The translations under genes were made by a program, and so were the position numbers. This document shows, one piece after another, positions 1-8,218 of a DNA stretch of 64,000 nt. Source of the stretch: Planobispora longispora (GTDB lineage: Bacteria; Actinomycetota; Actinomycetes; Streptosporangiales; Streptosporangiaceae); contig NZ_BOOH01000039.1 of assembly GCF_016863135.1 (NCBI RefSeq), positions 186,001 to 250,000 of the forward strand, in the 5' to 3' direction. Position 1 is the stretch's first letter, and the number at the start of each line of letters is the position of its first letter. Below the pieces are notes generated by a model. It searched no databases and was not told the origin of the DNA. It worked only from the letters and a program-made list of their open reading frames with translations.

Positions 1-535
1 ACCCGGCCAGGACCGCCGCCCGCCCGCCGATGCCGAGGTTCCCCCAGCTCACGACCGTGAAGACGATGGCCGCGACGACCAGCAGCAACCCGCCGAGGGA
101 GAGCAGCAGGTTCTGCACCGCCTTCGGCGAGATGTCCCCCCGCGACACTCCGGGGGTCTCGGGCTCCCGCAGGCCGCCCCCGGCCCGCTCCTGCGACCCT
201 GTCCCCGTGCCGGGCTCCCCTTCCGGCCCCGCGCCGGACTCTCCGTCCGGTCCCGTCCCGGACCTCGCCCCGGCGGAGGTCCGTCCCGGGCGGTCACGCT
301 CCTCCCGGAGGATGCCGAGCAACTCCCCGCGGCGGGCGAGCAGCCCGGCCTGCCTCGCCCGGACCTCGGCGAGCGCCCGGTCCAGCCGCCAGAGCTCAGC
401 CGCCGCGGGTCCTTCGAGCGGCAGGGCGCAGCGCGGGCAACGGTCCCGGCGCTCGGTGAGGAGCAGATCGCAATCCGGACACCTCACCTCTCCCCGGGAA
501 AGGGATGAACCCGGGTGCATGCTGTTGAACGGCAT
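1..535 (-). CDS. zinc-ribbon membrane protein, N-terminal part (cut by left edge)
   Basis: The frame is open from an ATG at 535 to the window edge (178 codons, no stop), so the C-terminal part is outside. Cys19, Cys22, Cys33 and Cys36 form two CxxC knuckles of a zinc ribbon. A Leu/Arg-rich helical stretch (about 45-80) and a Gly/Pro/Glu linker (about 82-130) follow. A strongly hydrophobic segment from about residue 143 is the first membrane helix. This layout is like large multi-pass membrane proteins of unknown function in streptomycetes. A second in-frame ATG at 520 is possible; a weak GGGGA lies about 12 nt upstream of the first. No function is assigned. Confidence 0.7.
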   Translation of the reverse strand, partial: MPFNSMHPGSSLSRGEVRCPDCDLLLTERRDRCPRCALPLEGPAAAELWRLDRALAEVRARQAGLLARRGELLGILREERDRPGRTSAGARSGTGPDGESGAGPEGEPGTGTGSQERAGGGLREPETPGVSRGDISPKAVQNLLLSLGGLLLVVAAIVFTVVSWGNLGIGGRAAVLAG

Positions 536-631
536 GTCCACAGGATTCCCCAACGGCTCTCCGGATCGCTTGCGGTGGAGTACTCAATCCGGCCTGAGTA
601 TCCGCGCCTCCCCAGGTCGCGCCCGCATCAC

Positions 632-645
632 CCGCCGTACGGCGG
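632..645. repeat. 14-bp palindrome CCGCCGTACGGCGG, intergenic copy 1
   Basis: A perfect 14-bp palindrome in the 244-bp gap between the zinc-ribbon gene and the secreted protein gene. The same 14 bases recur inside both copies of the 37-bp repeat at 9444-9480 and 11607-11643. It may be a REP-like element or part of a terminator stem. No T-rich tract follows it. Confidence 0.5.
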
Positions 646-664
646 CGCGGGCCCGGGGGCGATG

Positions 665-800
665 GAGGACCAGCGGATCCGGCGGGCTCCCGGGGGACCA
701 GCGGATCCGATGGACGTCGGAGGATCAGTGGATCCGGCAGGCCCCCGGAGGACCAGCGGATTCGGCGGGCGACTGAGGATCAGCGGGTCCGGCGGGCGAT
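665..800. repeat. degenerate tandem repeat, about 5 units of 26-29 bp, running into a gene 3' end
   Basis: Units share the core GGACCAGCGGATCCGGCGGG. They start at about 665, 694, 720, 748 and 775. The last unit contains the stop codon (780-782) and final codons of the minus-strand gene 780-2018, so the array looks like outward copying of that gene's 3' end. The rest of the gap 536-664 shows no gene. Confidence 0.7.
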
Positions 801-2018
801 GAGGGCGATGGCGCCGGTGGCTCCGACCGCCACGGCCAGCCAGAGGGCGATGGCCGAGAACGGGACCCCCGCATCCTCCTGGGGGTCCGCGGTCTCCGTA
901 CCGCCCCCCGCGGCCTCCCGGCCGGTCTCCGTCCCGGCGCCCGGCTCCGACGTGGGAGTGGGCGTGGGCGTGGGGGCCATCGCCTCCAGCACCCGCTCGG
1001 GCAGCGGCACCCGGTAGACGGGGCTGCCGGTCCCCTCGGTGCCGGTCAGCAGCGCCGTGCCGTCCGCGGTGTAGGCGATCGACTCGGCCTGCTCCAGCGG
1101 CGGCATCGTCACCTTGGACAGCTGCTCGCCGGGCGCGCTGTAGACCGTGGCGGAGAAGTACGTGCGGATCACGAAACTCGACCCGTCGGGGGCGTAGGCG
1201 GCGTCGGTCGCCATGACGGGGGCGGGGCCGACCCGGCGCAGGACGTTGACCTTGCCGGTGCGCAGCTGCTTCGGAGCCTGGTAGATCGAGCCGGAGAACT
1301 CCTTGCTCACGATGTACAGCCGCCCGGTGCGGGGGTGCACCATGATCCCCTCGGCGTTGTGCCCGCCGTCCTCGTAGCGGAAGCGGTAGCGCACGGCGGG
1401 CAGGGTGGCGTCCCGCAGCGAGGACGGCTCCTGCACCCGGTAGACGGAGATGTCGGGCCAGGCCCCGTCGAAGTTGTCGCCGATGTCGGCGAACCAGAGC
1501 ACGCCGCGCCCGGTCCGCGGGTCCCGGGAGGCCGCCATGCCCTCCCAGTCGCGGGAGGCCGCGCCGCGCAGGGTGAACGTCGCGCGGGTCCGCCCGTCGC
1601 TCCCGGCCGCGAAGAAGACCGGCCCGGCCGAGCTGTCGTTGTGGGTGTAGTAGACGTCCTCGTGCGTGGGCGAGAGCGCCAGCCCGCTCGACTCGGTGAT
1701 CCGCTCGTCCCGGAACCGGAAGAGGACCTCTCCCCCTTCCTCCCCCGGCAGGGTCGGCTCACCGCTCTCGCGCGCCTCACCGGTCGGCACGGCCTCCGCC
1801 CGGCTCCCGGACTCCGCACGGCTCCCGACCTCCGCATCCGCGAGGGTCCCGCCTCCCGCGCCCGCCCGCACCGCGGGCCCGCTGCTCGCCCACGCCCCGG
1901 CCCCGGACCCGGCGACACCGGTGAGACCCGTGAAAGCCGTCACCGCGACCACTCCGGCCAGGGCGCCCCCCCGAATGGCGAATCTCCGAATCAGGACATC
2001 CCCCGCTCTGCTCCGCAT
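780..2018 (-). CDS. secreted, C-terminally membrane-anchored propeller-like protein
   Basis: 412 residues. An Arg-rich start and hydrophobic stretch (about 15-45) form a signal peptide, followed by an Ala/Gly/Glu-rich spacer to about residue 95. The middle (about 95-340) has repeated beta-strand-like motifs with conserved Asp/Asn/Gly, including GHNAEGI and DIGDNFDG, as in extracellular propeller proteins that resemble esterase-like phytase domains. A Pro/Thr-rich stalk leads to one transmembrane helix (about 388-407) and a basic tail. It is probably a surface protein; the substrate is unknown. The gene is divergent from the ECF sigma gene; its upstream region shows no clear Shine-Dalgarno. 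Confidence 0.75.
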   Translation of the reverse strand: MRSRAGDVLIRRFAIRGGALAGVVAVTAFTGLTGVAGSGAGAWASSGPAVRAGAGGGTLADAEVGSRAESGSRAEAVPTGEARESGEPTLPGEEGGEVLFRFRDERITESSGLALSPTHEDVYYTHNDSSAGPVFFAAGSDGRTRATFTLRGAASRDWEGMAASRDPRTGRGVLWFADIGDNFDGAWPDISVYRVQEPSSLRDATLPAVRYRFRYEDGGHNAEGIMVHPRTGRLYIVSKEFSGSIYQAPKQLRTGKVNVLRRVGPAPVMATDAAYAPDGSSFVIRTYFSATVYSAPGEQLSKVTMPPLEQAESIAYTADGTALLTGTEGTGSPVYRVPLPERVLEAMAPTPTPTPTSEPGAGTETGREAAGGGTETADPQEDAGVPFSAIALWLAVAVGATGAIALIARRTR

Positions 2019-2219
2019 TCAGCAATCATGCCTCGCCGGCAGCTCGCGCAGGCGCCGCGGGAGCCGTTCATCCGCACTCCGCCAGGATGAAGGGCGGGAT
2101 CGGGCCGACGGTCGTCGGCGAACCGGCCCCGGGCGGGCGCGGATCGAAAAACGCGGGAAGGGACGTTGGACGGCGGCGAAGAAGGGGTGTTCCTGTCCTC
2201 ACCGCAGGGAGACCCTTGC

Positions 2220-2759
2220 ATGATCACAGCTCCTGACGAGGTGTCGTCGATCACCGCCCCCGAGCGGTTCGGCGTCGTCTTCGACACCCACTACGAGGAG
2301 ATCCGCCGCTACATCGGACGCCGGCTCGATCTCGACATCGCCGAGGACCTGGCGGCGGAGACCTTTCTGATCGCCTTCCGGCGGCGCGACCGGTTCGACC
2401 CCGCGCGGGGTTCGGTACGGCCCTGGCTGTACGGCATCGCCACCAACCTGGTGGGCCGGCACCGCCGGGCGGAGCTGCGCCGCTACCGGGCCCTGGCCAA
2501 GACCGGACCGCCCCCGGACGACGACGGCCACGACCAGCGGGTGGTGGACCGCGTCGCGGCGGGGGTGACGGTCGGCCGGCTCTCGGGGGCGCTGGCGCGG
2601 CTGCCACGCGGGGAACGTGACGCGGTCCTGCTCGCCGCCTACGGCGGGCTCACCTACGACGAGATCGCCGAGGCCCTCGGGGTGGCCTACGGCACCGTGG
2701 CCTCCCGGCTCAGCCGGGCCAGGGCCAGGCTGCGCGACTGGCTGGGAGTGGAGCTCTGA
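2220..2759 (+). CDS. ECF-type RNA polymerase sigma factor
   Basis: 179 residues. Region 2 (about 20-85) contains DIAEDLAAETFLIAFRR and the WLYGIATNLVGRHRR helix that binds -10 DNA. Region 4 (about 115-170) has LPRGERDAVLLAAYGGLTYDEIAEAL followed by the SRLSRARARLR recognition helix, given here in two parts. The ATG at 2220 is preferred over an upstream in-frame start at 2166 because AGGGAGA lies about 8 nt upstream of it. Its stop overlaps the next ATG by one base (ATGA), so the two are translationally coupled. Sigma genes of this kind are regularly paired with CU044_5270 proteins. The target regulon is not visible here. Confidence 0.92.
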   Translation: MITAPDEVSSITAPERFGVVFDTHYEEIRRYIGRRLDLDIAEDLAAETFLIAFRRRDRFDPARGSVRPWLYGIATNLVGRHRRAELRRYRALAKTGPPPDDDGHDQRVVDRVAAGVTVGRLSGALARLPRGERDAVLLAAYGGLTYDEIAEALGVAYGTVASRLSRARARLRDWLGVEL

Positions 2760-3910
2760 TGAACGACTTCAAGATCATCGATGATGTGATGCCCGACGTC
2801 CCCCCGCCGGTGGTCGGCGCGGTCGCCGAGGCGAGGGCCCGCGTGTTCCGCCCCCACCGCCCTCACCGCCTCCGCCTCCGGTTCCCCGTGTGGGCGGGCG
2901 GCGTGGTGGCGGCCGCGGCCACAGTCGCCGTGATCGGCACGGCCGTCGCCGTCCCTCTCCTGGGAGACGGCGCGGGCGACAGGACGGGAGACGGTGCGAC
3001 CGCCACGGCCACCGCTCTGGTCGACTCTCCCGGCGCCGAGGAGGTGCTCGACGCCGTCGCGGACCGGCTGGCCCGGCGGGAGGAGCCCGAACGCGCGAAC
3101 TGGCGCGTGGAGACGGAGCTGATCGAGCGGTGGCCGTTCGCCGGAGATGAGTTCCTGGTCGAGAACCGGGACAGGGAGGTCCACTGGGCGGGCCCGGACG
3201 GCCCTGCCGTCGTCGAGGTCTCCAGGGTCGGAACCGAGCCCCTCACCGCCGCCGACAGGGCGGCGTGGGAGCAGGCGGGCTCGCCCCGGCTCTGCGGATC
3301 GGACAGCGACTGCGAGAACGACCAGGTCCCCTATGGGCGCACCCGGTACATCCCCGCCGACCCGGGTGATTATCACCTGTCCAGCGTCCGGCTGAGCCCG
3401 CAGGAGCTCCGCGAACTGCCTCAGGACCCGGTGGAGCTGAAGGAGGAGATCCTGTCGCGCTGGGCGAGGGCGCTGAAGGACATCGAGAACAGCGACACTC
3501 CTCCCGGAGGGGATGTCCCCTCGGACGGCGACGCGGTGTGGTGGGTGGGTCAACGCCTGCTCACCGAGGCCCCGACCACCCCGCAGACCCGGGCGGCCGT
3601 CCTGCGCATGCTGTCCACCCTGCCCGACGTGCGGATCACCGACGGCGTCCGGGACATCGAGGGGCGGGCGGGCCTGGCCCTCACGCGCGACACCGGCGGG
3701 CCGTACGCGGAGCGGATCGTGGTCGATCGGGCCACGGGCGACCCGCTGGCCGTGGAGGGGATGCCCACCGTGCCCGTGCCCCAGCTGAAGGGACTTCCGA
3801 CCGGAAGCGCGGCCTTCTCCAAGCTGATCCGGCGGATGGGCTGGACCGACGAGGCCCCCGCCCTCCCCGAGGGCTGCACCCCGCGGACGAAGAAGGACTG
3901 CCTCCGCTAG
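2759..3910 (+). CDS. CU044_5270 family membrane protein, probable anti-sigma partner
   Basis: 383 residues. The N-terminal cytoplasmic part (1-45) includes an Arg/His-rich patch just before a single transmembrane helix (about 48-68). An extracytoplasmic domain of about 300 residues follows, with the CU044_5270 family layout and an end rich in charged residues (CTPRTKKDCLR). Start overlaps the sigma stop (ATGA), so the pair is one operon. Family knowledge and the overlap suggest that it anchors or restrains the ECF sigma factor. No zinc-binding anti-sigma motif (HxxxCxxC) is present, so the mechanism is inferred. Confidence 0.85.
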   Translation: MNDFKIIDDVMPDVPPPVVGAVAEARARVFRPHRPHRLRLRFPVWAGGVVAAAATVAVIGTAVAVPLLGDGAGDRTGDGATATATALVDSPGAEEVLDAVADRLARREEPERANWRVETELIERWPFAGDEFLVENRDREVHWAGPDGPAVVEVSRVGTEPLTAADRAAWEQAGSPRLCGSDSDCENDQVPYGRTRYIPADPGDYHLSSVRLSPQELRELPQDPVELKEEILSRWARALKDIENSDTPPGGDVPSDGDAVWWVGQRLLTEAPTTPQTRAAVLRMLSTLPDVRITDGVRDIEGRAGLALTRDTGGPYAERIVVDRATGDPLAVEGMPTVPVPQLKGLPTGSAAFSKLIRRMGWTDEAPALPEGCTPRTKKDCLR

Positions 3911-3987
3911 GCCGTGTCCGGCGGATCCCCGTTCCTCGCCTGATTCATCCCTCTCGGGAGCCCACGACTGGGATAGCGTGGCCCGCC

Positions 3988-4692
3988 GTGACCGATTTCA
4001 TCTCCTTTCCCTTCTACGACCTGTTCCACGAGAACGGGCACGTGCCGAAGATCCGTGAGAAGCTGCCCAGCCTGCTGACCGGCGTGACGCGGAGCATCGT
4101 GGAGATCGGCGCGGGGACCGGGCTGATCACCACGTCGCTGGCCGACTGCACGCCCGCCGAGATCTTCGCGCTGGAGCCCTCGGCGGGCATGCGCGCGGTG
4201 CTGCTGTCGCGCCTGGCCGGGCGGCCGGAGCTGCTGGAGCGGGTGACCGTGCTGCCGTACGACGCTCTGAGCCTGGATCTGCCCGAACCGGCCGAGGCCA
4301 TGGTGATGATCAACGTGATGTACGCCCTGGAGCCGGACTACCGCAAGCGGATGTGGCCGGTGCTGGCGGAGCAGCTGGAGCCCGGCGGCCTGCTGGCGTT
4401 CACCTGGCGCGCCGGGGGCGCCCCGGAGGCGCGTGCGCTCCAGGAGGTGGAGTCGCGCCGGGTGGGCCGGCACACCTACCGGGTCCTGGTGGAGATCACC
4501 GAGGCGGGCGAGGAGACGTACGAGGCCCGCTATCTGTATCAGGTCGTCGAGGACGACAAGGTGATCACCGAAGAGGAGATCACCGGCAACGCCTACCGTC
4601 CCCTGTGGGAGACGATCGAGGCGGAGCTGACCGGGGCGGGCTTCGTCCAGGCCGACGCGCCCGAGGGGATGCTGGCCTGGCGGCTCGGCTGA
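3988..4692 (+). CDS. class I SAM-dependent methyltransferase
   Basis: 234 residues. Motif I is VEIGAGTGLITTSL (about 34-47), followed by an acidic residue after the second strand (ALEPSAG), with the post-I and IV regions (MVMINVMYALE) of the Rossmann methyltransferase fold. Substrate is unknown. The GTG at 3988 is chosen because TAGCGT (3974-3979) lies 8 nt upstream, a leaderless-promoter spacing also seen at other genes here, and because homology-like sequence starts at VTDFISF. The open frame extends upstream to 3538, but there it only shadows the preceding gene. Confidence 0.83.
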   Translation: MTDFISFPFYDLFHENGHVPKIREKLPSLLTGVTRSIVEIGAGTGLITTSLADCTPAEIFALEPSAGMRAVLLSRLAGRPELLERVTVLPYDALSLDLPEPAEAMVMINVMYALEPDYRKRMWPVLAEQLEPGGLLAFTWRAGGAPEARALQEVESRRVGRHTYRVLVEITEAGEETYEARYLYQVVEDDKVITEEEITGNAYRPLWETIEAELTGAGFVQADAPEGMLAWRLG

Positions 4693-4728
4693 GGCCGGGA
4701 GGGGAGCCCCGGCGGCGGCACGCCCCGG

Positions 4729-4801
4729 CGCTCCCCGGACGCCGCCCGACACTCCCCAGCACTTCCCGGACGCTTCCCTGCACCCTCCGGACGCTCCCGG
4801 A
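4729..4801. repeat. degenerate 10-11-bp tandem repeat downstream of methyltransferase
   Basis: About seven imperfect copies resembling CGCTTCCCGGA (for example at 4729, 4750, 4760, 4771, 4781 and 4792) fill the gap after the methyltransferase stop. The period is near one helical turn. It is one of several repeat patches at gene 3' ends in this window. Confidence 0.5.
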
Positions 4802-4811
4802 GCGGGGCTCG

Positions 4812-4829
4812 CCTGGAGTGCACTCCAGG
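4812..4829. promoter_or_regulatory. MerR-type operator palindrome in the aldo/keto reductase promoter
   Basis: CCTGGAGTGCACTCCAGG is a perfect 18-bp palindrome. The -10 box TAGGGT (4834-4839) follows closely and ends 6 nt before the ATG at 4846. MerR regulators typically bind such sites inside promoters with an over-long 19-20 bp spacer; a weak -35 (TCGCCT, 4809-4814) gives a 19-bp spacer here. No merR gene is in the window. Confidence 0.6.
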
Positions 4830-4845
4830 TGCCTAGGGTGGGCGT

Positions 4846-5814
4846 ATGGATTACACGCAGCTTGGCCGTACCGGCCTGAAGGTCAGCCGCCTCTGCCTGG
4901 GCACCATGAACTTCGGCCCCGTGACCACGGAGGAAGACTCCTTCGCGATCATGGACCACGCCCACGAGCTGGGGATCAACTTCTTCGACACGGCCAACGT
5001 CTACGGCTGGAAGAAGGGTGAGGGGATCACCGAGAACATCCTCGGGCGCTGGTTCGCCCAGGGCGGCGGCCGTCGCGAGAAGACGGTCATCGCCACCAAG
5101 CTCTACGGCGGGATGGGCGACTGGCCCAACGAGGACCGGCTGTCGGCCCTCAACATCCGCCGCGCCTGCGACGCGTCGCTCAAGCGCATGCAGACCGACT
5201 ACATCGACCTCTACCAGGCCCACCACGTCGACCGGAACACCCCCTTCGAGGAGTTCTGGGAGGCCATGGACATCCTGAAGCAGCAGGGCAAGATCCTGTA
5301 TGTCGGGTCGTCCAACTTCGCGGGCTGGCACCTCGCCAAGGCGCAGGAGACCGCCCGCCGCCGCAACTCCGTCGGCCTGGTCTCCGAGCAGTCGCACTAC
5401 AACCTGATCGTCCGCGCCGCCGAACTCGAGGTCGTCCCGGCCTGCGAGGACTACGGGCTCGGCCTGATCCCGTGGAGCCCGCTCGCGGGCGGCCTGCTCG
5501 GCGGCATCCTCCGGAAGATCGACAAGGGTCGCTCGGCCTCGGAGAACATGGTCAAGGAGCTGGAGAAGCACCGGAGCAAGATCGAGCAGTACGAGGCGTT
5601 CTGCGACGAGCTCGGCGCGGACCCGGCCGACGTCGGCCTGGCCTGGCTGCTCCACCAGAAGGTCGTCACCGCGCCGATCATCGGCCCGCGCACGCTCGCC
5701 CAGCTCGACGGGAACGTCAAGGCCCTGGACGTCACGCTGGACGACAAGGCGCTGGCCCGCCTGGACGAGATCTTCCCGGGCTTCAAGACGGCTCCCGAGG
5801 AGTACGCCTGGTAG
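4846..5814 (+). CDS. aldo/keto reductase
   Basis: 322 residues, the usual length for an NADPH-dependent (alpha/beta)8 aldo/keto reductase. The catalytic tetrad is visible: Asp48 and Tyr53 (DTANVYG), Lys85 (ATKLYGG) and His126 (YQAHHVD). The C-terminal cofactor region is present (IIGPRTLAQLDGN). It resembles the YajO/tas-like group acting on small aldehydes or ketones; the physiological substrate is unknown. The ATG sits 6 nt after a TAGGGT box, so the mRNA is probably leaderless. The MerR-type palindrome in the promoter suggests induction by an electrophile, drug or oxidant, though that is inference. Confidence 0.92.
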   Translation: MDYTQLGRTGLKVSRLCLGTMNFGPVTTEEDSFAIMDHAHELGINFFDTANVYGWKKGEGITENILGRWFAQGGGRREKTVIATKLYGGMGDWPNEDRLSALNIRRACDASLKRMQTDYIDLYQAHHVDRNTPFEEFWEAMDILKQQGKILYVGSSNFAGWHLAKAQETARRRNSVGLVSEQSHYNLIVRAAELEVVPACEDYGLGLIPWSPLAGGLLGGILRKIDKGRSASENMVKELEKHRSKIEQYEAFCDELGADPADVGLAWLLHQKVVTAPIIGPRTLAQLDGNVKALDVTLDDKALARLDEIFPGFKTAPEEYAW

Positions 5815-5877
5815 GAGCCGCCCCGGGACGGCTCTCCGGACGCGGGAACCCGCGCCCGGGAGCGGCGTTCGGGACGC

Positions 5878-5961
5878 TCAGGAGATGAGGGCGCCGATCA
5901 CCACGAGGAGCACGAGCAGCGCGAGCACCGTGGGCAGCAGCCAGCGACGGGGACGATCCAC
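5878..5961 (-). CDS. possible 27-residue single-span membrane peptide
   Basis: GTG at 5961 to TGA at 5878-5880. The peptide is VDRPRRWLLP followed by a run of Leu/Val/Ala ending GALIS: a basic N-terminus and one membrane helix. TAGGCT on the minus strand (5974-5969) ends 7 nt before the GTG, the same leaderless spacing seen at larger genes here. It lies just downstream of thpR on the same strand, and its -10 box overlaps the last codons of thpR. It could be a chance frame; conservation in relatives would decide. Confidence 0.45.
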   Translation of the reverse strand: MDRPRRWLLPTVLALLVLLVVIGALIS

Positions 5962-5971
5962 GCCCTGGAGC

Positions 5972-6637
5972 CTAGCCCTGCCCGCGGGGTGCCCGCGCCC
6001 CGAGGGGCCACTCCGCGACGGGCTCGTAGCGGACCTGGGCCCCGAGGTGACTTCTCACCAGATGGACGGCCCCCGCCTCCCACGGGCTCCCGGCGAACGC
6101 CCCGAACGCCTCGACCAGGGCGCGCACGTCGGCCTCCTCGCGCGAACGGGCCAGGGTCAGGTGCGGCCGGAACCGCTTGCTCTCGTCCACCTGTACGGCT
6201 CCCGCCCGCCGGGCTCCGGCGGCCAGGGAGTCGGCCAGGCGGACGAGCGGGGACCGGCCTCCGCGGGTCCCCGTACCCTCATGCGGTTCCGCGCCCTCAC
6301 GTGAGCCCGCGCCCTCGCGCGGAGCCGTACCCTCACGTGAGCCCGCGCCCTCGCGCAGACCGGTCCAGAAGACGCGCGCCCGGCGGGCCGAGGGGAACGC
6401 GCCCGCCCCGGTGAACGCCAGCGTCATCGGCGCGTACCGGGACGCGGCGCGCCCGAGCCGGACCTCCAGCCCGGGCAGCACCTCCTCCGGCACCTCCCCC
6501 AGGAACGCCAGCGTCAGATGCCAGTTCTCCCGGTCGATCCAGCGGAGCCGGGGCCAGGCGGCGCGGTGCGGCCCGAGCGCGCGGGCGAGCTCATCGCACA
6601 CCGGCCGCGGCGGCAGCAACCCCACGAACAGCCGCAT
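5972..6637 (-). CDS. thpR: RNA 2',3'-cyclic phosphodiesterase (ThpR/LigT family)
   Basis: 221 residues. The two HxT motifs of 2H phosphoesterases are present: His40-Leu-Thr42 (NWHLTLAF) and His159-Leu-Thr161 (RPHLTLAR). The enzyme opens 2',3'-cyclic phosphate ends of RNA. It is longer than the usual 180-190 residues because of a low-complexity insert (about 96-127) built of six-residue units such as REGAGS and REGTAP, encoded by an 18/36-bp repeat. Its ATG lies 47 bp inside the 3' end of the upstream MFS gene, so the two are co-translated, with marR as the first gene of the operon. Confidence 0.88.
   Translation of the reverse strand: MRLFVGLLPPRPVCDELARALGPHRAAWPRLRWIDRENWHLTLAFLGEVPEEVLPGLEVRLGRAASRYAPMTLAFTGAGAFPSARRARVFWTGLREGAGSREGTAPREGAGSREGAEPHEGTGTRGGRSPLVRLADSLAAGARRAGAVQVDESKRFRPHLTLARSREEADVRALVEAFGAFAGSPWEAGAVHLVRSHLGAQVRYEPVAEWPLGARAPRGQG
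6270..6356. repeat. 18/36-bp repeat inside thpR
   Basis: Two identical 27-bp stretches, 6294-6320 and 6330-6356, lie 36 bp apart, with a degenerate third copy upstream at about 6274. Each 18-bp subunit encodes six residues of the Gly/Glu/Arg insert in ThpR. The period is a multiple of three, so copy changes keep frame. Confidence 0.75.
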
Positions 6638-7868
6638 GCGACCTCCTGCCGATCATCTTGCTCAGCATTATCGCCGCGCCGACGCCGAGCAGGGTCAGCG
6701 CCCCGCCGACCATCACGCCCGCGCGCGGGCCGCCCAGGTCGGCGATCCAGCCGAGCAGCGGCGCGCCGATCGGGGCGCCGCCGGTGAACACCAGCACGTA
6801 GATGCCCATCACCCGGCCGCGCATCTCCGGCGAGGCGGCGAGCTGGACGCTGGAGTTGGCGCTCGTGTTGACCGAGATCAGCGCGATGCCGGCGGGGATG
6901 AGCAGGAGCAGGTAGAGCGGGTACGACGGGGCCAGGCCGGTGACGATCTGGAACACGCCGAACGAGACCGCGCCGCCGATCAGCAGCTTCCGGCTGGGCT
7001 TGGTCCGCCGGGCCGCCATCAGCGCGCCGCCCAGCGCGCCCAGCGCGAACATGCTGGAGGCCAGGCCGAAGGAGGCCGCGCCCGAACCGAAGACCTCTCC
7101 GGCCATCAGCGCTATCGACATCGAGAACGACTGCGCGCACAGCGAGACGAAGCCGACCAGCAGGATCGGCATGAGCAGCTCCTGCCGCTCCAGCACGTAG
7201 CGCAGGCCCTCACGGAGCTGGCCCTTCTCCCGGGGCACCGGCTCGGGGGTGGTCAGCTCCGAGGCGCGCATCATCACCAGGCCGCCGAGCACGGCCGCGA
7301 ACGAGACCGCGTTGATCAGGAAGATCGGGCCGGTCCCGCCGAGCAGGGCGATCAGCACACCCGCGACGGCGGGGCCGACCACCCGGGCCAGGTTGAAGCT
7401 GGAGGCGTTCAGCGCGATGGCGTTGGACAGGTCCTTGCGGCCGACCATCTCGACCACGAACGACTGCCGGGTCGGCACCTCGACGCAGGCGATGAGGCCG
7501 AGCGCGAAGGCCATCACCCAGACGTGCCAGACCTGCACGACCCCGGTCACGGTGAGCACGCCGAGGGTGAGCGCGAGCAACCCCAGGAGCGACTGGGCGA
7601 CGAAGAGGAGCTTCCGCTTGGGATAGCGGTCGGCGAGCATGCCGCCCCAGAGTCCGAACAGCAGCATCGGCAGGAACTGCAGCGCCGTGGTCACGCCCAG
7701 CGCGGTGGCGCTGCCCCCGGTCAGGCCGCCGCCCGTGGCGGCGCCGCCCGCGGTCAGGCTGAGGACCAGCAGGTCCTGCGCGGTGCGCTGCATCCACCCG
7801 CCGACGTTGGAGACGACGCCGCCGATGGCGAAGAGCCGGTAGTTGCGGTTGCTCAGCGAGCGGAACAT
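6591..7868 (-). CDS. MFS transporter (12-helix, EntS/MFS_3-like)
   Basis: From the ATG at 7868 (MFRSLSNRNYRLFA) it is 425 residues with about twelve transmembrane helices and the loop-2 motif GMLADRYPKRK typical of major facilitator exporters. A drug or siderophore exporter is likely given the adjacent marR. The start is uncertain: the frame stays open with high third-position GC through a Ser/Glu/Lys-rich stretch back to the marR stop at 8219. The only in-frame candidate starts there are TTG near 7974 and GTG at 7922; another GTG lies inside marR at 8312. The true protein may carry a cytoplasmic N-terminal extension of 18 to over 100 residues. Confidence 0.85.
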   Translation of the reverse strand: MFRSLSNRNYRLFAIGGVVSNVGGWMQRTAQDLLVLSLTAGGAATGGGLTGGSATALGVTTALQFLPMLLFGLWGGMLADRYPKRKLLFVAQSLLGLLALTLGVLTVTGVVQVWHVWVMAFALGLIACVEVPTRQSFVVEMVGRKDLSNAIALNASSFNLARVVGPAVAGVLIALLGGTGPIFLINAVSFAAVLGGLVMMRASELTTPEPVPREKGQLREGLRYVLERQELLMPILLVGFVSLCAQSFSMSIALMAGEVFGSGAASFGLASSMFALGALGGALMAARRTKPSRKLLIGGAVSFGVFQIVTGLAPSYPLYLLLLIPAGIALISVNTSANSSVQLAASPEMRGRVMGIYVLVFTGGAPIGAPLLGWIADLGGPRAGVMVGGALTLLGVGAAIMLSKMIGRRSHAAVRGVAAAAAGVR

Positions 7869-8103
7869 GCTGCCGCGCGTCTCCGGCACCGCCTGGGCCG
7901 TCCCGGTCTCCGCGGCCTGCACCTCCCGGAGGGCGGCCGCGCGCCCGGCCTTCCGCCGCCGCAGCCGCGCCTTCAAACCCAGCTTCCGGCCGGGTACGGC
8001 GGGCCGCTCGGCGTTCCCGGGTACGGCGGTGGGCTCGGGAATCCGCGTCCCGATGCTCTCGGTGCTCCCAGTGCTTCCGGCGCTCTCGGGAACGGTCGGC
8101 GGC

Positions 8104-8157
8104 TCGGAACCGATCGACGACTCGGAAACGGTCGAGGACTCGGAAACGATCGAGGAC
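8104..8157. repeat. 18-bp tandem repeat, 3 units, between marR and MFS core
   Basis: Three 18-bp units of the form TCGGAAACGGTCGAGGAC start at 8104, 8122 and 8140. In the MFS frame they encode six-residue Ser/Glu units (SSTVSE type). They lie in the 350-bp stretch 7869-8218, which has no other gene and may encode an N-terminal extension of the transporter. Confidence 0.7.
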
Positions 8158-8218
8158 TCGGGAGCTCGTGCCTCGGCCTCTGCGGGGGCGGCCGAGGCGC
8201 CGCGTTCCTCAGGTTCGG

